A stretch of 41,714 nt of DNA, taken from NCBI GenBank assembly GCA_016203935.1, contig JACQLU010000038.1, positions 1-41,714 on the forward strand, written 5' to 3'. Below the pieces are notes generated by a model, which did not search any database, had not been told where the DNA came from, and was given only the letters and a program-made list of their open reading frames with translations. Source of the stretch: Parcubacteria group bacterium (lineage in GTDB: Bacteria; Patescibacteriota; JACQLU01). The position numbers and the translations under genes were made by a program. Below are positions 7,589 to 16,375 of this stretch, piece after piece (position 1 is the stretch's first letter; the number at the start of each line of letters is the position of its first letter).

Positions 7589-10500
7589 TTATGTATGAGT
7601 GGCCATAGAGGTACGCCCACGCACTACGGCCGTACCCGTTCCGGTCAGTCTCTCAATCTCGGTGCTAAGATCCTCGCTTACCGTGATGCGCGCCGTCGTT
7701 CGTATCCGTTCTGGCGCCTCGCGGGCACGTTCGATTTCCAAAAGTACCGGCGTCGTCCCCTTGTGTCTTTCAAATAATGTTTTTAAAGCGGAGAAGATAG
7801 CTTGTCCGCATGTTGCAGGGATGGTAACGACATACTCGTTAGTATCAACTGTCTCGGAAGATGGCGGGAGCAAAGGTGCCTTCTTACTTGTGGGTGTAGA
7901 TGGTGGTTGTGAAGCAAATGCCGTGCCTTGAGCCTTGAGCTCTGAGCTTTGAGCATGGTTGAAAAATCCGTTTCCATTCCTCACCTCGTACATGAGAAGT
8001 TCCCGATTCTCCGTCACCTCTTTGGCGTCGCTTACGAGAAGCTTAGACGTTCCGTCGCGGAAGGTAATTCGGCCAGCCGCTACCACCACTTCGTCCTCAC
8101 GCCAGAGTGCCGCGGTGCGGGTGAGAACCGAGGGAAAGATGACCGCTTCAAGCTTCCCACTCACATCCTCCAGCGCGACGAAGAGCATCGGGTTACCTTC
8201 ACGAGTTATTTTCCGGGTGATGGTGGTGATAACACCTCCAACCGTGACTCGCCGTCCTTCATGAGCCTCGCTATCCAATTGGTGGATAGGAATAGTGGTA
8301 AGGCGTAGGCGCTCGGCGTGGGCGCGCACAGGGTGATCGCTGATGTAGAAGCCGATGAGTTCCTTCTCCCAGCGTAATCTCTCGTTCCCGGTTGCCGGAC
8401 TCACCTTAGTAAGGGTGAGGGTCTCGGCTTCGGCAGTCGCCGCAAAGAGCCCGGCCTGACCCACAACACTATCTTTTTGTACGCGCCGCGCATAGATGAG
8501 GATGCGTTCGATATCATGGAGGATCGAGCGCCGCTCGCCGAGTTCGTCGAGTGCTCCGCACTTGGCGAGACTTTCGAGGGACTTACGGTTGAGAGCCTTG
8601 GTGCGGACGCGCGCCAAGAAATCACTCAGGGAGCGAAAGGGGCCCTGCGCGGTGCGCTCGCGAACGACCGCATCCACCAAGTCGCTTCCCACATTCTTGA
8701 TCGCCGAAAGACCGAAACGGATCGTGGCATTGTCCACCACCGTAAACTGTTCGCGACTCTCGTTGACCGCGGGCGGCAGGACACGGATAGCAAGGTTTCG
8801 GCATTCATCCACTTCAATCGTGATCCGGTCGCTATCTACTACGTCCCCGGTCATGAGGCTCGCCATAAATTCGGCCGGGTAATTAGCCTTCAGGTACGCC
8901 GTCTCATACGCAATCATGGCGTAGCAGGCGGCGTGGGCTTTATTAAACCCATAGCGGGCAAACGGTTCGATAAAATCCCAGACCTTCTTTGCAAGTGGCT
9001 CGCGGTGACCCTCGCGGACCGCGCCGTCAATGAATTTTTTCTTCTGTTCATCCAAGAGACTCTTAATCTTCTTCCCCACCGCTTTACGGAGGATGTCGGC
9101 TTCGGCATAGGTGAATCCAGCGAACCTGCGGGCAATCTCAAGTACCTGATCCTGATAGACGATCACGCCGTAGGTATTCTTGAGAATCGGTTCAAAGACG
9201 GGGTGGAGGTACGTCACTTGGCGACGGCCGTGTTTGGCATTCACAAAATCGGGGATCGCCTCCATGGGGCCGGGTCGGTACAAGGAGATCATCGCGATGA
9301 TATCTTCGAGCGTGGTGGGGGCGAGTTGTTTCAAGTACCTTCGCATTCCCGCCGACTCCAGTTGGAAGATACCAGTGGTGTTGCCGGCACGAAGGAGCGC
9401 AAAGGTCTTTTCGTCGTCAAGCGGAAGTGTCGCAATATCGATGGCGACGCCGTGGCGGGTTTGGATAGTAGCGAGGGTATTTTGGATTACCGTGAGGTTA
9501 CGTAATCCCAGAAAATCCATCTTAAGGAGTCCCAGGCTTTCGACCGCGTGCATTTCGTACTGGGTAATGATCGTTTCGTCATCCTGCGAGGAGTGCTGGA
9601 GTGGTACATATTCGGTGAGGGGTTCTTTGGTAATGACGACGCCGCAGGCGTGGGTTGAGGCGTTTCGTGCTACTCCCTCGAGTTTCCTCGCCATCGTGAT
9701 GACCCGTGTGGCATCGGCGTCGTTCGCATGGCGTTCCTTGAGCTCGGGGTTCTTCTCGAGTGCTTCGGTGAGTGACATACCAAACGGGATCATCTTGGCG
9801 AGTTGGTCACAGAATGAGTAGGGAAGACTCATGGCACGACCGGCGTCGCGGATCGCCGCGCGCGCCGCCATGGTACCAAAGGTGATGATCTGGGCGACAT
9901 GGTCGTGGCCGTACTTTTGGGCTACATAACGAATCACCTCATCGCGGCGGTCGTCGGCAAAGTCGAGGTCGATATCCGGCATGCTGATGCGCGCCGGATT
10001 TAAGAAACGCTCAAAGAGGAGCCCGTAGGCGAGCGGATCGACGTCGGTAATGTTGAGGAGGTAGCTTACGATGCTTCCCGCGGCCGATCCACGCCCCGGG
10101 CCCACGCTGATCTTTTGAGTTTTCGCCCAATTGACGAAATCCTGTACGATCAGAAAATAGGAAGCAAAGCCGGTCTTGGCGATCACCGAGAGTTCGTAGT
10201 CAATGCGTTCGCGGATAGTCTTCGCTTCGTCCTCACTCGTCTTGGGATAGCGCTTGGCTACACCCGCGAGGGTGAGCGTACGCAAGTAAGAATCGCTGGT
10301 TTCGCCGGCGGGCACGGTGAAACTGGGAAGTACGTTTTTGCCGAGCGGTATCTCGAGATTCACGCGCCGTGCGATTGCGCCGCTATTCGCGATCGCTTCC
10401 GGAAGATGTGCAAAGTATTGCTCCATGGTCTCACCGGAGGCGAGCGAAAAATCTTCATGCTTCATAGAGAGTCGATCCTCCTCGGCAACCTTGCGATTGG

Positions 10501-11206
10501 TTTGGATGGCGACTAATACGTCCTGCGCCTCGGCATCATCTGGGGAGAGGTAATGGACATCGTGGGTGGCGACGAGCGGTAATCCCAACTCGCGCGCGAG
10601 CGAGACCATCGCCTCATTCACGGTCAGCTGCTCTTTGATATTGGGTTTATGTTGTAGTTCGAGGAAGAAAGAATCGCACCCAAAGATCTCGGCGAGCATC
10701 TGGGCGCGCTTTGTGGCTTCGGATCTATTGCCGGCAAGCAGCGCACGTGAAAGCGGTCCATTAAGACAGGCCGAGAGCGCGATAAGTCCCTCATGCGAGG
10801 CACGTAAGTGATCGAGGGTAAAACGCGGTTTGTAATAGAAACCCCGTAAGTGCGCTTCGGTAGTAAGTTTGATGAGATTTTTGTAGCCCGCGTAGTTTTC
10901 GGCAAGGAGGAGAAGGTGCATGGGGCGTTCCTTAAGCGAAGGTGCTTCGTATTCCGGGTGCGCGTGAGCACCAAATGCATCCTCGGCGAGATACCCTTCG
11001 ATGCCGATGATTGGTTTTATGCCTGCCTCCTTGGCGCGCTGATAAAATTCGATCGCACCATAAAGCGCGCCGTGATCGGTAAGGGCCAGAGCGTTCATAT
11101 CGAGTGCTTTGGCGCGCGCGATAAGCTCCGGGATTTTAGGAAGCCCGTCGAGGAGCGAGTAGTGCGAGTGGACGTGGAGATGGACAAAATCACTCATAGA
11201 TATCAT
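7589..11206 (-). CDS. dnaE: DNA polymerase III alpha subunit
   Basis: The replicative polymerase, 1205 aa, near the family's usual length. The N-terminal PHP domain shows HLHVHSHYSLLDG and ALTDHGALYGAIEFY. The polymerase domain has GPGRGSAAGSIVSYLL and the catalytic PDIDLDFADDRRD. The thumb/fingers include IFQLESAGMRRYLKQL and PDFVNAKHG, and the C terminus has an OB fold (VTVGGVITTITRKITREGNPM). After about residue 1080 comes a low-complexity linker coded by short tandem DNA repeats. The start is ATG 11206, or ATG 11197 three codons later. No SD, but a consensus-like promoter lies about 70 nt upstream. Confidence 0.97.
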   Translation of the reverse strand: MISMSDFVHLHVHSHYSLLDGLPKIPELIARAKALDMNALALTDHGALYGAIEFYQRAKEAGIKPIIGIEGYLAEDAFGAHAHPEYEAPSLKERPMHLLLLAENYAGYKNLIKLTTEAHLRGFYYKPRFTLDHLRASHEGLIALSACLNGPLSRALLAGNRSEATKRAQMLAEIFGCDSFFLELQHKPNIKEQLTVNEAMVSLARELGLPLVATHDVHYLSPDDAEAQDVLVAIQTNRKVAEEDRLSMKHEDFSLASGETMEQYFAHLPEAIANSGAIARRVNLEIPLGKNVLPSFTVPAGETSDSYLRTLTLAGVAKRYPKTSEDEAKTIRERIDYELSVIAKTGFASYFLIVQDFVNWAKTQKISVGPGRGSAAGSIVSYLLNITDVDPLAYGLLFERFLNPARISMPDIDLDFADDRRDEVIRYVAQKYGHDHVAQIITFGTMAARAAIRDAGRAMSLPYSFCDQLAKMIPFGMSLTEALEKNPELKERHANDADATRVITMARKLEGVARNASTHACGVVITKEPLTEYVPLQHSSQDDETIITQYEMHAVESLGLLKMDFLGLRNLTVIQNTLATIQTRHGVAIDIATLPLDDEKTFALLRAGNTTGIFQLESAGMRRYLKQLAPTTLEDIIAMISLYRPGPMEAIPDFVNAKHGRRQVTYLHPVFEPILKNTYGVIVYQDQVLEIARRFAGFTYAEADILRKAVGKKIKSLLDEQKKKFIDGAVREGHREPLAKKVWDFIEPFARYGFNKAHAACYAMIAYETAYLKANYPAEFMASLMTGDVVDSDRITIEVDECRNLAIRVLPPAVNESREQFTVVDNATIRFGLSAIKNVGSDLVDAVVRERTAQGPFRSLSDFLARVRTKALNRKSLESLAKCGALDELGERRSILHDIERILIYARRVQKDSVVGQAGLFAATAEAETLTLTKVSPATGNERLRWEKELIGFYISDHPVRAHAERLRLTTIPIHQLDSEAHEGRRVTVGGVITTITRKITREGNPMLFVALEDVSGKLEAVIFPSVLTRTAALWREDEVVVAAGRITFRDGTSKLLVSDAKEVTENRELLMYEVRNGNGFFNHAQSSELKAQGTAFASQPPSTPTSKKAPLLPPSSETVDTNEYVVTIPATCGQAIFSALKTLFERHKGTTPVLLEIERAREAPERIRTTARITVSEDLSTEIERLTGTGTAVVRGRTSMATHT
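7925..7956. repeat. In-frame short tandem repeat inside dnaE
   Basis: The plus strand reads GCCTTGAGCCTTGAGCTCTGAGCTTTGAGC: four imperfect copies of a 7-8-nt unit built on CTTTGAGC. It codes for AQSSELKAQG in the variable C-terminal linker of DnaE. The length is a multiple of three, so the frame is kept. Confidence 0.6.
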
Positions 11207-11210
11207 GGAT

Positions 11211-11229
11211 ATTCGGTCGCCTTGGGCAA
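11211..11229 (-). promoter_or_regulatory. Hairpin in the dnaE 5' UTR
   Basis: On the minus strand CGGTTGCC-CAA-GGCGACCG forms an 8-bp stem with one G-U pair, 5 nt before the dnaE ATG. Just upstream, GTATCTACGAGTATCTATGAGTATC is a repeat of a 10-nt unit. Structure this close to a start without an SD could control initiation; that is inference. Confidence 0.4.
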
Positions 11230-11275
11230 CCGATACTCATAGATACTCGTAGATACCCTTTGTTTTTTCCTATTC

Positions 11276-11304
11276 ATTATACGGAATGGGAAGACGCACG
11301 ACAA
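11276..11304 (-). promoter_or_regulatory. Promoter of dnaE
   Basis: On the minus strand TTGTCG (11304-11299), a 17-nt spacer and a perfect TATAAT (11281-11276). Transcription would begin near 11269, giving a leader of about 60 nt. Confidence 0.65.
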
Positions 11305-11404
11305 CCGTACGCTTCGATTCATGCACAAACTATGATAGGATGTAGTCGTTGCTACTCGTCGATAGTTATAGTTACTGTACCTACAGAGCGAATATCTACC
11401 GTGT

Positions 11405-12172
11405 ATGGCGTTTCGCCACGTAGAGAAACAAATTGTGGTGATTATTATCTTCTTGGCAATACTCGCCACACCGGTGATCGCGTATCGTGGCTATGTGAGT
11501 ATTACCACAACACCAACTCCCACGCCCACCCCTCCGCCGTACCGCGAGCTTGAGGTGAGCGAGGAAGCGCGTTTCTTTCTCTCCGAGGAGGCTGGCTTTT
11601 ATGATGCGTGGGTGAGAATCAAAAATCCCAATCGCGACTTTGGGGTCGATCGCCTCTCGTATCGCTTTGAATTCTATGACGCCGCGGGCACCCTGCTTAC
11701 TACCGAACGCGCCGAAAGCTTCATCCTGCCCTCCGAGGAGAAGTATTTTGTCGCGCCGGGCGTACGGATTATTGAAGAAGGCGTGCCGACCCGCGTGAAA
11801 TTTATGATCACCGACGCTCTGTTTGTGAAGGTGACGGGGGTTCCTACGCTCACCCTGCGCATCTTTAATCAGCGTTACGAGCCGGGGAAACCGCGCGCGG
11901 GCGAGACGCGACTCTCAGCCGAGATCGAAAACGGTACCTTTTTTCACATCAAAGAAGTATCCGTGGAGGTGCTCCTCTTTAATGAAGCGAACGAAATAGC
12001 CGCGGTGAATGCGACCCGCATTGGTGAACTTATCCCTAATGAGCGACGCGCTTTCTCGGTCCATTGGAATGCGACGTTGCCGCGAGAGTTTCGGCCGCTC
12101 GTAATTTTTGCGGTGAATCCCTTAAGGCGTGGTAACGTAGTGCCGGTCTTTGAAGAGCGCCCCGGGAGATGA
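11405..12172 (+). CDS. Membrane-anchored extracytoplasmic protein of unknown function
   Basis: 255 aa. One hydrophobic stretch at about residues 8-27 (EKQIVVIIIFLAILATPVIA) acts as anchor or signal. A Thr/Pro linker (TTTPTPTPTPPP) comes next, then a beta-rich region with two similar halves (YDAWVRIKNPNRDFGVDRLSYRFEF and GETRLSAEIENGTFFHIKEV). This pattern resembles FxLYD-type or Ig-like folds that compare bound and free ends; the exact family is not certain. Its stop overlaps the rodA start by 4 nt (ATGA), so translation is coupled and a cell-wall role is plausible. Confidence 0.65.
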   Translation: MAFRHVEKQIVVIIIFLAILATPVIAYRGYVSITTTPTPTPTPPPYRELEVSEEARFFLSEEAGFYDAWVRIKNPNRDFGVDRLSYRFEFYDAAGTLLTTERAESFILPSEEKYFVAPGVRIIEEGVPTRVKFMITDALFVKVTGVPTLTLRIFNQRYEPGKPRAGETRLSAEIENGTFFHIKEVSVEVLLFNEANEIAAVNATRIGELIPNERRAFSVHWNATLPREFRPLVIFAVNPLRRGNVVPVFEERPGR

Positions 12173-13299
12173 GTATGCACTTTTTTCGTGCCCTCTGGGC
12201 AGGGATTCGCGAGTACGATCTTCTCCTCGTAAGCACCGTGGTAGTGCTTACGTTGATTGGCGTAACGATGGTGGGAAGCGCTACCTTGGCCTCGTTTGGC
12301 GATGTCAGTCAGGCCGAACGGCAGCTCATCTTTGTGGTAGTAGGGTTTCTTACTTTGGCGATCGTAGCCCGGCTCGATTACCGTATCGTAAGCTCGCTGG
12401 CAATTCTTTTCTATCTTGGCACCCTCGTTCTTCTGGTGCTGCTTTTGGTGCGCGGCGAGACCGTGCGGGGTACCGCAAGCTGGCTTAGCTTTGGGTTTTT
12501 GTCGCTGCAGCCCTCCGAATTTGGCAAGGTAAGTCTCGTGCTGCTCCTGGGATCTTACCTCGCCCGCTATACCGAGGAGCTTTTTTTGTTACGGCACCTT
12601 ATCATTACACTTCTCCTTACGTTGATTCCCATGATCCTTACGATTCTCGAGCCAGACTGGGGGAGCGCCTTGGTGTTTCTGGCGATCTGGTTTGTAATGA
12701 TCGCGGCGAGCTCGATGCCCCGGATCCGTATCGTCGCCGTGGTCGGCAGCGCCATCGTGGTGGCGGTGGTCGCGTGGTTTACTCTCCTCGCCCCGTATCA
12801 AAAGGAACGTATTCTCACCTTCCTTGATCCCTCTCGCGATCCCTACGGAGCAAGTTACAATGTACTCCAGTCGATATCCGCCGTGGGGTCGGGAGGACTT
12901 TTCGGGAAAGGCCTCGGACGGGGGCCGCAGAGTCAACTCAATTTTTTGCCGGCGCGCCACACCGATTTTATCTTTGCCGTGATCGCCGAAGAGCTTGGGT
13001 TTTTGGGAGCGGCAACCGTGCTCTTTCTCTTTAGTCTCCTCTTTGTGCGCATCCTTTTGGTCGCACGTCACGCGCGCGATTCCTTGGGGTGGTATCTTAC
13101 GATGGGCGTGCTCGCACTCATTGCGACGCATACCATCGTTAATATCGGGATGAACGTGGGGCTCTTCCCCGTGACCGGCATTCCGCTTCCCTTTATTAGT
13201 TATGGCGGAAGTTCCCTGGTGAGTACCCTTATCGCCCTCGGCATCGTGCTCTCTATTCAGCGTAAATCACCCAAGGGGGCGATGGGCCTTGCGCCCTAG
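12169..13299 (+). CDS. rodA: RodA-type SEDS peptidoglycan polymerase
   Basis: A membrane glycosyltransferase that polymerises lipid II during cell elongation. 376 aa with about ten membrane segments. Family signatures are WLSFGFLSLQPSEFGKV, ILEPDWGSALV (with the catalytic-type Asp), KERILTFLDPSRDPYGASYN, SGGLFGKGLG, LNFLPARHTDFIFAVIAEELG and LPFISYGGSSL. The RHTDFIF and PSRDP forms fit RodA better than FtsW. The start overlaps the upstream gene at ATGA. A partner class B PBP is not in the window. Confidence 0.92.
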   Translation: MSMHFFRALWAGIREYDLLLVSTVVVLTLIGVTMVGSATLASFGDVSQAERQLIFVVVGFLTLAIVARLDYRIVSSLAILFYLGTLVLLVLLLVRGETVRGTASWLSFGFLSLQPSEFGKVSLVLLLGSYLARYTEELFLLRHLIITLLLTLIPMILTILEPDWGSALVFLAIWFVMIAASSMPRIRIVAVVGSAIVVAVVAWFTLLAPYQKERILTFLDPSRDPYGASYNVLQSISAVGSGGLFGKGLGRGPQSQLNFLPARHTDFIFAVIAEELGFLGAATVLFLFSLLFVRILLVARHARDSLGWYLTMGVLALIATHTIVNIGMNVGLFPVTGIPLPFISYGGSSLVSTLIALGIVLSIQRKSPKGAMGLAP

Positions 13300-13329
13300 T
13301 TCTTTGTCTCTGGTTACTGTGCGATCCGT

Positions 13330-14076
13330 ATGACAAGCGAAGCAATGCTTGAGGTACAAAATCTTACCAAACACTACGACGGCGAGATCGGGATCGCCGA
13401 CGTTTCGTTTGCAGTGAGGAGTGGTGAAATTGTGGGACTTTTGGGACCGAATGGAGCAGGGAAGACCACCACCATAAATATCATCCTTGGCGTACTTGAA
13501 AAGGATTCGGGGACACTTTCCATATTAGGAAGAGATCCGCGTATAGAGCGCGAGAAAGTCTTGACCCAGATGAACTTTGCCGCGGTCTATGCGCAACTAC
13601 CCGGCAATCTCACCGTATGGCAAAATCTCTATATCTTTGGGCTTCTTTATCAGGTCGAGAAGCTTACCGAGCGCATTACTCAGCTTATGAAGACATTTGG
13701 ACTTAGTGGGTTACGCGATACCACCACGGGAGTGCTCTCCTCGGGTGAGCAGACGCGGGTAAATCTTACCAAGGCACTCTTAAATAGCCCCAAACTTCTT
13801 TTGCTCGACGAACCAACTGCCTCGCTCGATCCGCATATCGCCCACGATGTCCGTGCCACCATTAAGGCCTATGTTGTAGAAAGTGGCGCGGGGGTGCTTT
13901 GGACCTCGCATAATATGCATGAGGTTGAAGCGATCTGCGATCGGGTGCTTTTTCTCTCGCACGGACGGATTCTCCTCGAAGGCGATCCTAAGAAACTTCC
14001 TCAAGAACGTGGCAAACAGAATCTCGAGGAACTATTTATTAGTGTGGCCAAAGAACCGCCGACGATTTTTGCGTGA
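13330..14076 (+). CDS. ABC transporter ATP-binding protein (ABC-2 type)
   Basis: 248 aa, cytosolic ATPase subunit. Walker A GPNGAGKTT at residues 39-47, signature LSSGEQ near 136, Walker B LLLLDEPTASLD near 157-168, and the H-loop histidine in WTSHNMHE. All catalytic residues are present. The permease gene follows 25 nt downstream on the same strand. Together they form an exporter of the ABC-2 class, which moves drugs, lipids or polysaccharides. The substrate cannot be read from sequence. No SD; it starts 30 nt after rodA. Confidence 0.9.
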   Translation: MTSEAMLEVQNLTKHYDGEIGIADVSFAVRSGEIVGLLGPNGAGKTTTINIILGVLEKDSGTLSILGRDPRIEREKVLTQMNFAAVYAQLPGNLTVWQNLYIFGLLYQVEKLTERITQLMKTFGLSGLRDTTTGVLSSGEQTRVNLTKALLNSPKLLLLDEPTASLDPHIAHDVRATIKAYVVESGAGVLWTSHNMHEVEAICDRVLFLSHGRILLEGDPKKLPQERGKQNLEELFISVAKEPPTIFA

Positions 14077-14101
14077 ATTCGCGTATAGGTAAGTTACCTC
14101 C

Positions 14102-14902
14102 ATGAACCTTGAGCGAATCTATGCCATCATGTTACGCCAGTGGTTTCTCATTCAGCGCAATAAAGTGCGCTATCTTAACATTTTTGGTTGGATTGCGATC
14201 GACATCATTCTCTGGGGGTTTATCACCCGCTACTTGGACCTAGTGGGCTCGTCGGCTTTCAGTTTCACCACCGTCCTCCTGGGTGCTGTGGTGCTTTGGA
14301 ATTTTCTCGTGCGGGTGCATCAAGGGGTGATCGTCGCCTTCTTTGAGGATATGTGGTCGCGGAATTTTCTTAATCTCTTCGCCTCACCGCTCTCGATCAA
14401 AGAGTACGTAGTCGGGCTCATCGCGACGAGCATTGTGACGAGCCTTGCGGGACTGACACTTATGTTCTTCATCGCATATCTACTCTTTGCATTTAGTATC
14501 TTCCAATTAGGCATGATTGTGGTACCGTTCCTTGCCATCCTTATGATTTTTGGCTGGGCGCTTGGGATTTTCACTACGGCGCTTGTGTTGCGATTCGGTC
14601 CGCCCGCCGAGTGGTTTGGCTGGATCATTCCGTTTGCGTTAAGCCCTTTTGCCGGCGTCTTCTATCCGATTGCGTCACTTCCCCATGGGTTACAGGTCGT
14701 TGCCCGTTTCCTGCCACCCTCCTATGTATTTGAAGGGATGCGGGCGGCGCTCACCTCGGGAGAATTTTTAACGGGAGAGCTCTTTATAGGGCTTGGTATC
14801 GCGGCGGTGTATCTCTCCCTTGCGTATCTCGTCTTTCTTGCGACCTACCGCGTCATCCTTAGAAAGGGCCTCATCACCCGCTTCACCGCGGAGAATGGGT
14901 AA
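14102..14902 (+). CDS. ABC-2 type permease
   Basis: 266 aa with about six membrane segments. It shows the ABC-2 layout: an N-terminal cytosolic stretch (MLRQWFLIQRNKVRYLN), TM pairs, and the conserved C-terminal loop region FAGVFYPIASLPHGLQVVARFLPPSYVFEGMR that typifies the ABC-2 membrane family. It should work as a homodimer with the ATPase coded just upstream. A perfect palindrome follows the gene. No SD is visible before the ATG. Confidence 0.88.
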   Translation: MNLERIYAIMLRQWFLIQRNKVRYLNIFGWIAIDIILWGFITRYLDLVGSSAFSFTTVLLGAVVLWNFLVRVHQGVIVAFFEDMWSRNFLNLFASPLSIKEYVVGLIATSIVTSLAGLTLMFFIAYLLFAFSIFQLGMIVVPFLAILMIFGWALGIFTTALVLRFGPPAEWFGWIIPFALSPFAGVFYPIASLPHGLQVVARFLPPSYVFEGMRAALTSGEFLTGELFIGLGIAAVYLSLAYLVFLATYRVILRKGLITRFTAENG

Positions 14903-14942
14903 AGGCACCATGACTTTTCGAGCTGTGTTCATCCGTTAGTGG

Positions 14943-14978
14943 GGGACACTCAATTTTCGATCGAAAATTGAGTGTCCC
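14943..14978. repeat. Perfect 36-bp loopless palindrome
   Basis: Starts GGGACACTCAATTTTCGA and continues with its exact reverse complement. There is no spacer at the centre. It is followed by TTT only, so it could be a weak bidirectional terminator, a protein-binding site or the trace of a transposition event. It lies between the ABC permease and alr. Confidence 0.85.
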
Positions 14979-15028
14979 TTTGCAAAAATGCTTTGCTATC
15001 CCACCCGCTGATCCATGTGCAGATTTGT

Positions 15029-15037
15029 TGGTACACT
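15029..15037 (+). promoter_or_regulatory. Extended -10 element for alr
   Basis: TG-G-TACACT. It lies inside the tracked ORF start region (ATG 15015), which favours the ATG at 15063 as the real start. No good -35 is seen, as expected for an extended -10 promoter. Confidence 0.45.
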
Positions 15038-15062
15038 AGATGTAGTTTCTTCATACGTTGAA

Positions 15063-16205
15063 ATGAATCTTCTCTCTTTGCTTCGTGATTTCAAGCGCTC
15101 TTTCTCCTCCTACCGACCGTTGGTAGAGGTTTTGATTTATAGAGAACGGTTGCTTTATAACCTTCGCGAGTTCGAAAGGCGGTATCCTAAGCTTGCGATT
15201 GCGCCGGTGCTAAAGAGCAATGCCTACGGACACGGGCTTAGTACGATTGCAAGAATTTTGGATGGAGAAGATCTCCCTTTTTTGATTGTTGATTCTCTGT
15301 TCGAAGCCCGACTACTCCGTCATGAAGGAATCCGCACGCCGATTCTCGTCATTGGCTATACGACAATCGAGAATATACATAGGAGCAACCTACGCAATAT
15401 TGCTTTTACGATCACGGGATTTACACAACTCGAAGCTGTCGCCGATTCGCTGCCGCGTCCCACGATGTTTCATCTTAAGATCGATACTGGCATGCATCGG
15501 CAGGGAATTATGCCGAGTGAGGTTACGCAAGCAGTGCACCTTCTTAAACAGAACCGCCAGCTCAAACTTGAAGGAGTATTCTCGCACTTTGCCGATGCTG
15601 ATAGTCCCGATTCCGCGTTTACCCTCAAGCAGATTGAGCGATGGCACGAAATGGTCTCTTTATTCAAGAAGGAATTCTCCACGATACGTTATTACCATCT
15701 TTCGGCGACCGCCGGCATGCGCTACGCCGATCGGATCGAGGCGAATATGGCACGGATCGGGAGAGGGCTCTACGGCATCGATCCTGTTGGTACCTCGGAC
15801 TTCGAACTACAGCCGGTCTTAGAGATGAAGACAATCGTCAGCGCAGTAAAGGAATTGGCGGCTCGCGATTATGTCGGCTATGGTCTTACGTTTCGGGCAG
15901 AGAAGCCTATGAAGATCGCGGTGGTATCGGTAGGATACTTTGAAGGAGTGGACCGTCGACTTTCCAATCGCGGCGTTTTTAAAATTCACGACCAGTTTTG
16001 CCCCATTGTGGGGCGGGTGAGTATGAATATCACCACAGTTAATGTCTCTTCGCTACCGGATGTCAAAGAAGGGGACGAAGTGACAGTGATTAGTAAAGAG
16101 CGCGAGGATCCCAACTCAATTGAGAGTATTGCAAAAATTTGTGATACCATCCCCCACGAAATCCTCGTCCATATTCCCCAGCATCTTCGGCGTACGGTTG
16201 TCTGA
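15063..16205 (+). CDS. alr: Alanine racemase
   Basis: A PLP enzyme that makes D-alanine for peptidoglycan. From the ATG at 15063 it is 380 aa, the normal size. The PLP lysine is in LKSNAYGHG (residue 51). Other signatures are FHLKIDTGMHRQGI, VFSHFADAD, RIGRGLYGIDP, VSVGYFEGVDRRLSNRG (which carries the second catalytic tyrosine), VGRVSMNITTV and the C-terminal DTIPHEILVHI. The tracked start 16 codons upstream overlaps a -10 element. The gene stands alone and is bracketed by two perfect palindromes. Confidence 0.93.
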   Translation: MNLLSLLRDFKRSFSSYRPLVEVLIYRERLLYNLREFERRYPKLAIAPVLKSNAYGHGLSTIARILDGEDLPFLIVDSLFEARLLRHEGIRTPILVIGYTTIENIHRSNLRNIAFTITGFTQLEAVADSLPRPTMFHLKIDTGMHRQGIMPSEVTQAVHLLKQNRQLKLEGVFSHFADADSPDSAFTLKQIERWHEMVSLFKKEFSTIRYYHLSATAGMRYADRIEANMARIGRGLYGIDPVGTSDFELQPVLEMKTIVSAVKELAARDYVGYGLTFRAEKPMKIAVVSVGYFEGVDRRLSNRGVFKIHDQFCPIVGRVSMNITTVNVSSLPDVKEGDEVTVISKEREDPNSIESIAKICDTIPHEILVHIPQHLRRTVV

Positions 16206-16228
16206 AATTTGATAGTGTTGATGTCATC

Positions 16229-16260
16229 GCGCATAATTCCGCCATGGCGGAATTATGCGC
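16229..16260. repeat. Perfect 32-bp loopless palindrome
   Basis: Starts GCGCATAATTCCGCCA and continues with its exact reverse complement. It has no spacer and no T-run. A second inverted repeat follows at once (TGCTTAAAT 16261-16269 with ATTTAAGCA 16302-16310). Its position just after alr mirrors the palindrome just before alr. Confidence 0.85.
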
Positions 16261-16375
16261 TGCTTAAATTCTCTTGATAGAGGAGAAGTCTATTTAAGCA
16301 ATGCAACGGGGGAGAATGCGATCATTCTTTCCTTTTTAGTATGGATATGCTAAGAATGCCGCGAGGAGGGTAATC

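Noticed and set aside
8477-9505. 342-aa plus-strand ORF
   Set aside because: It lies entirely antisense to dnaE, which has intact catalytic motifs; it is a shadow of GC-rich coding DNA.
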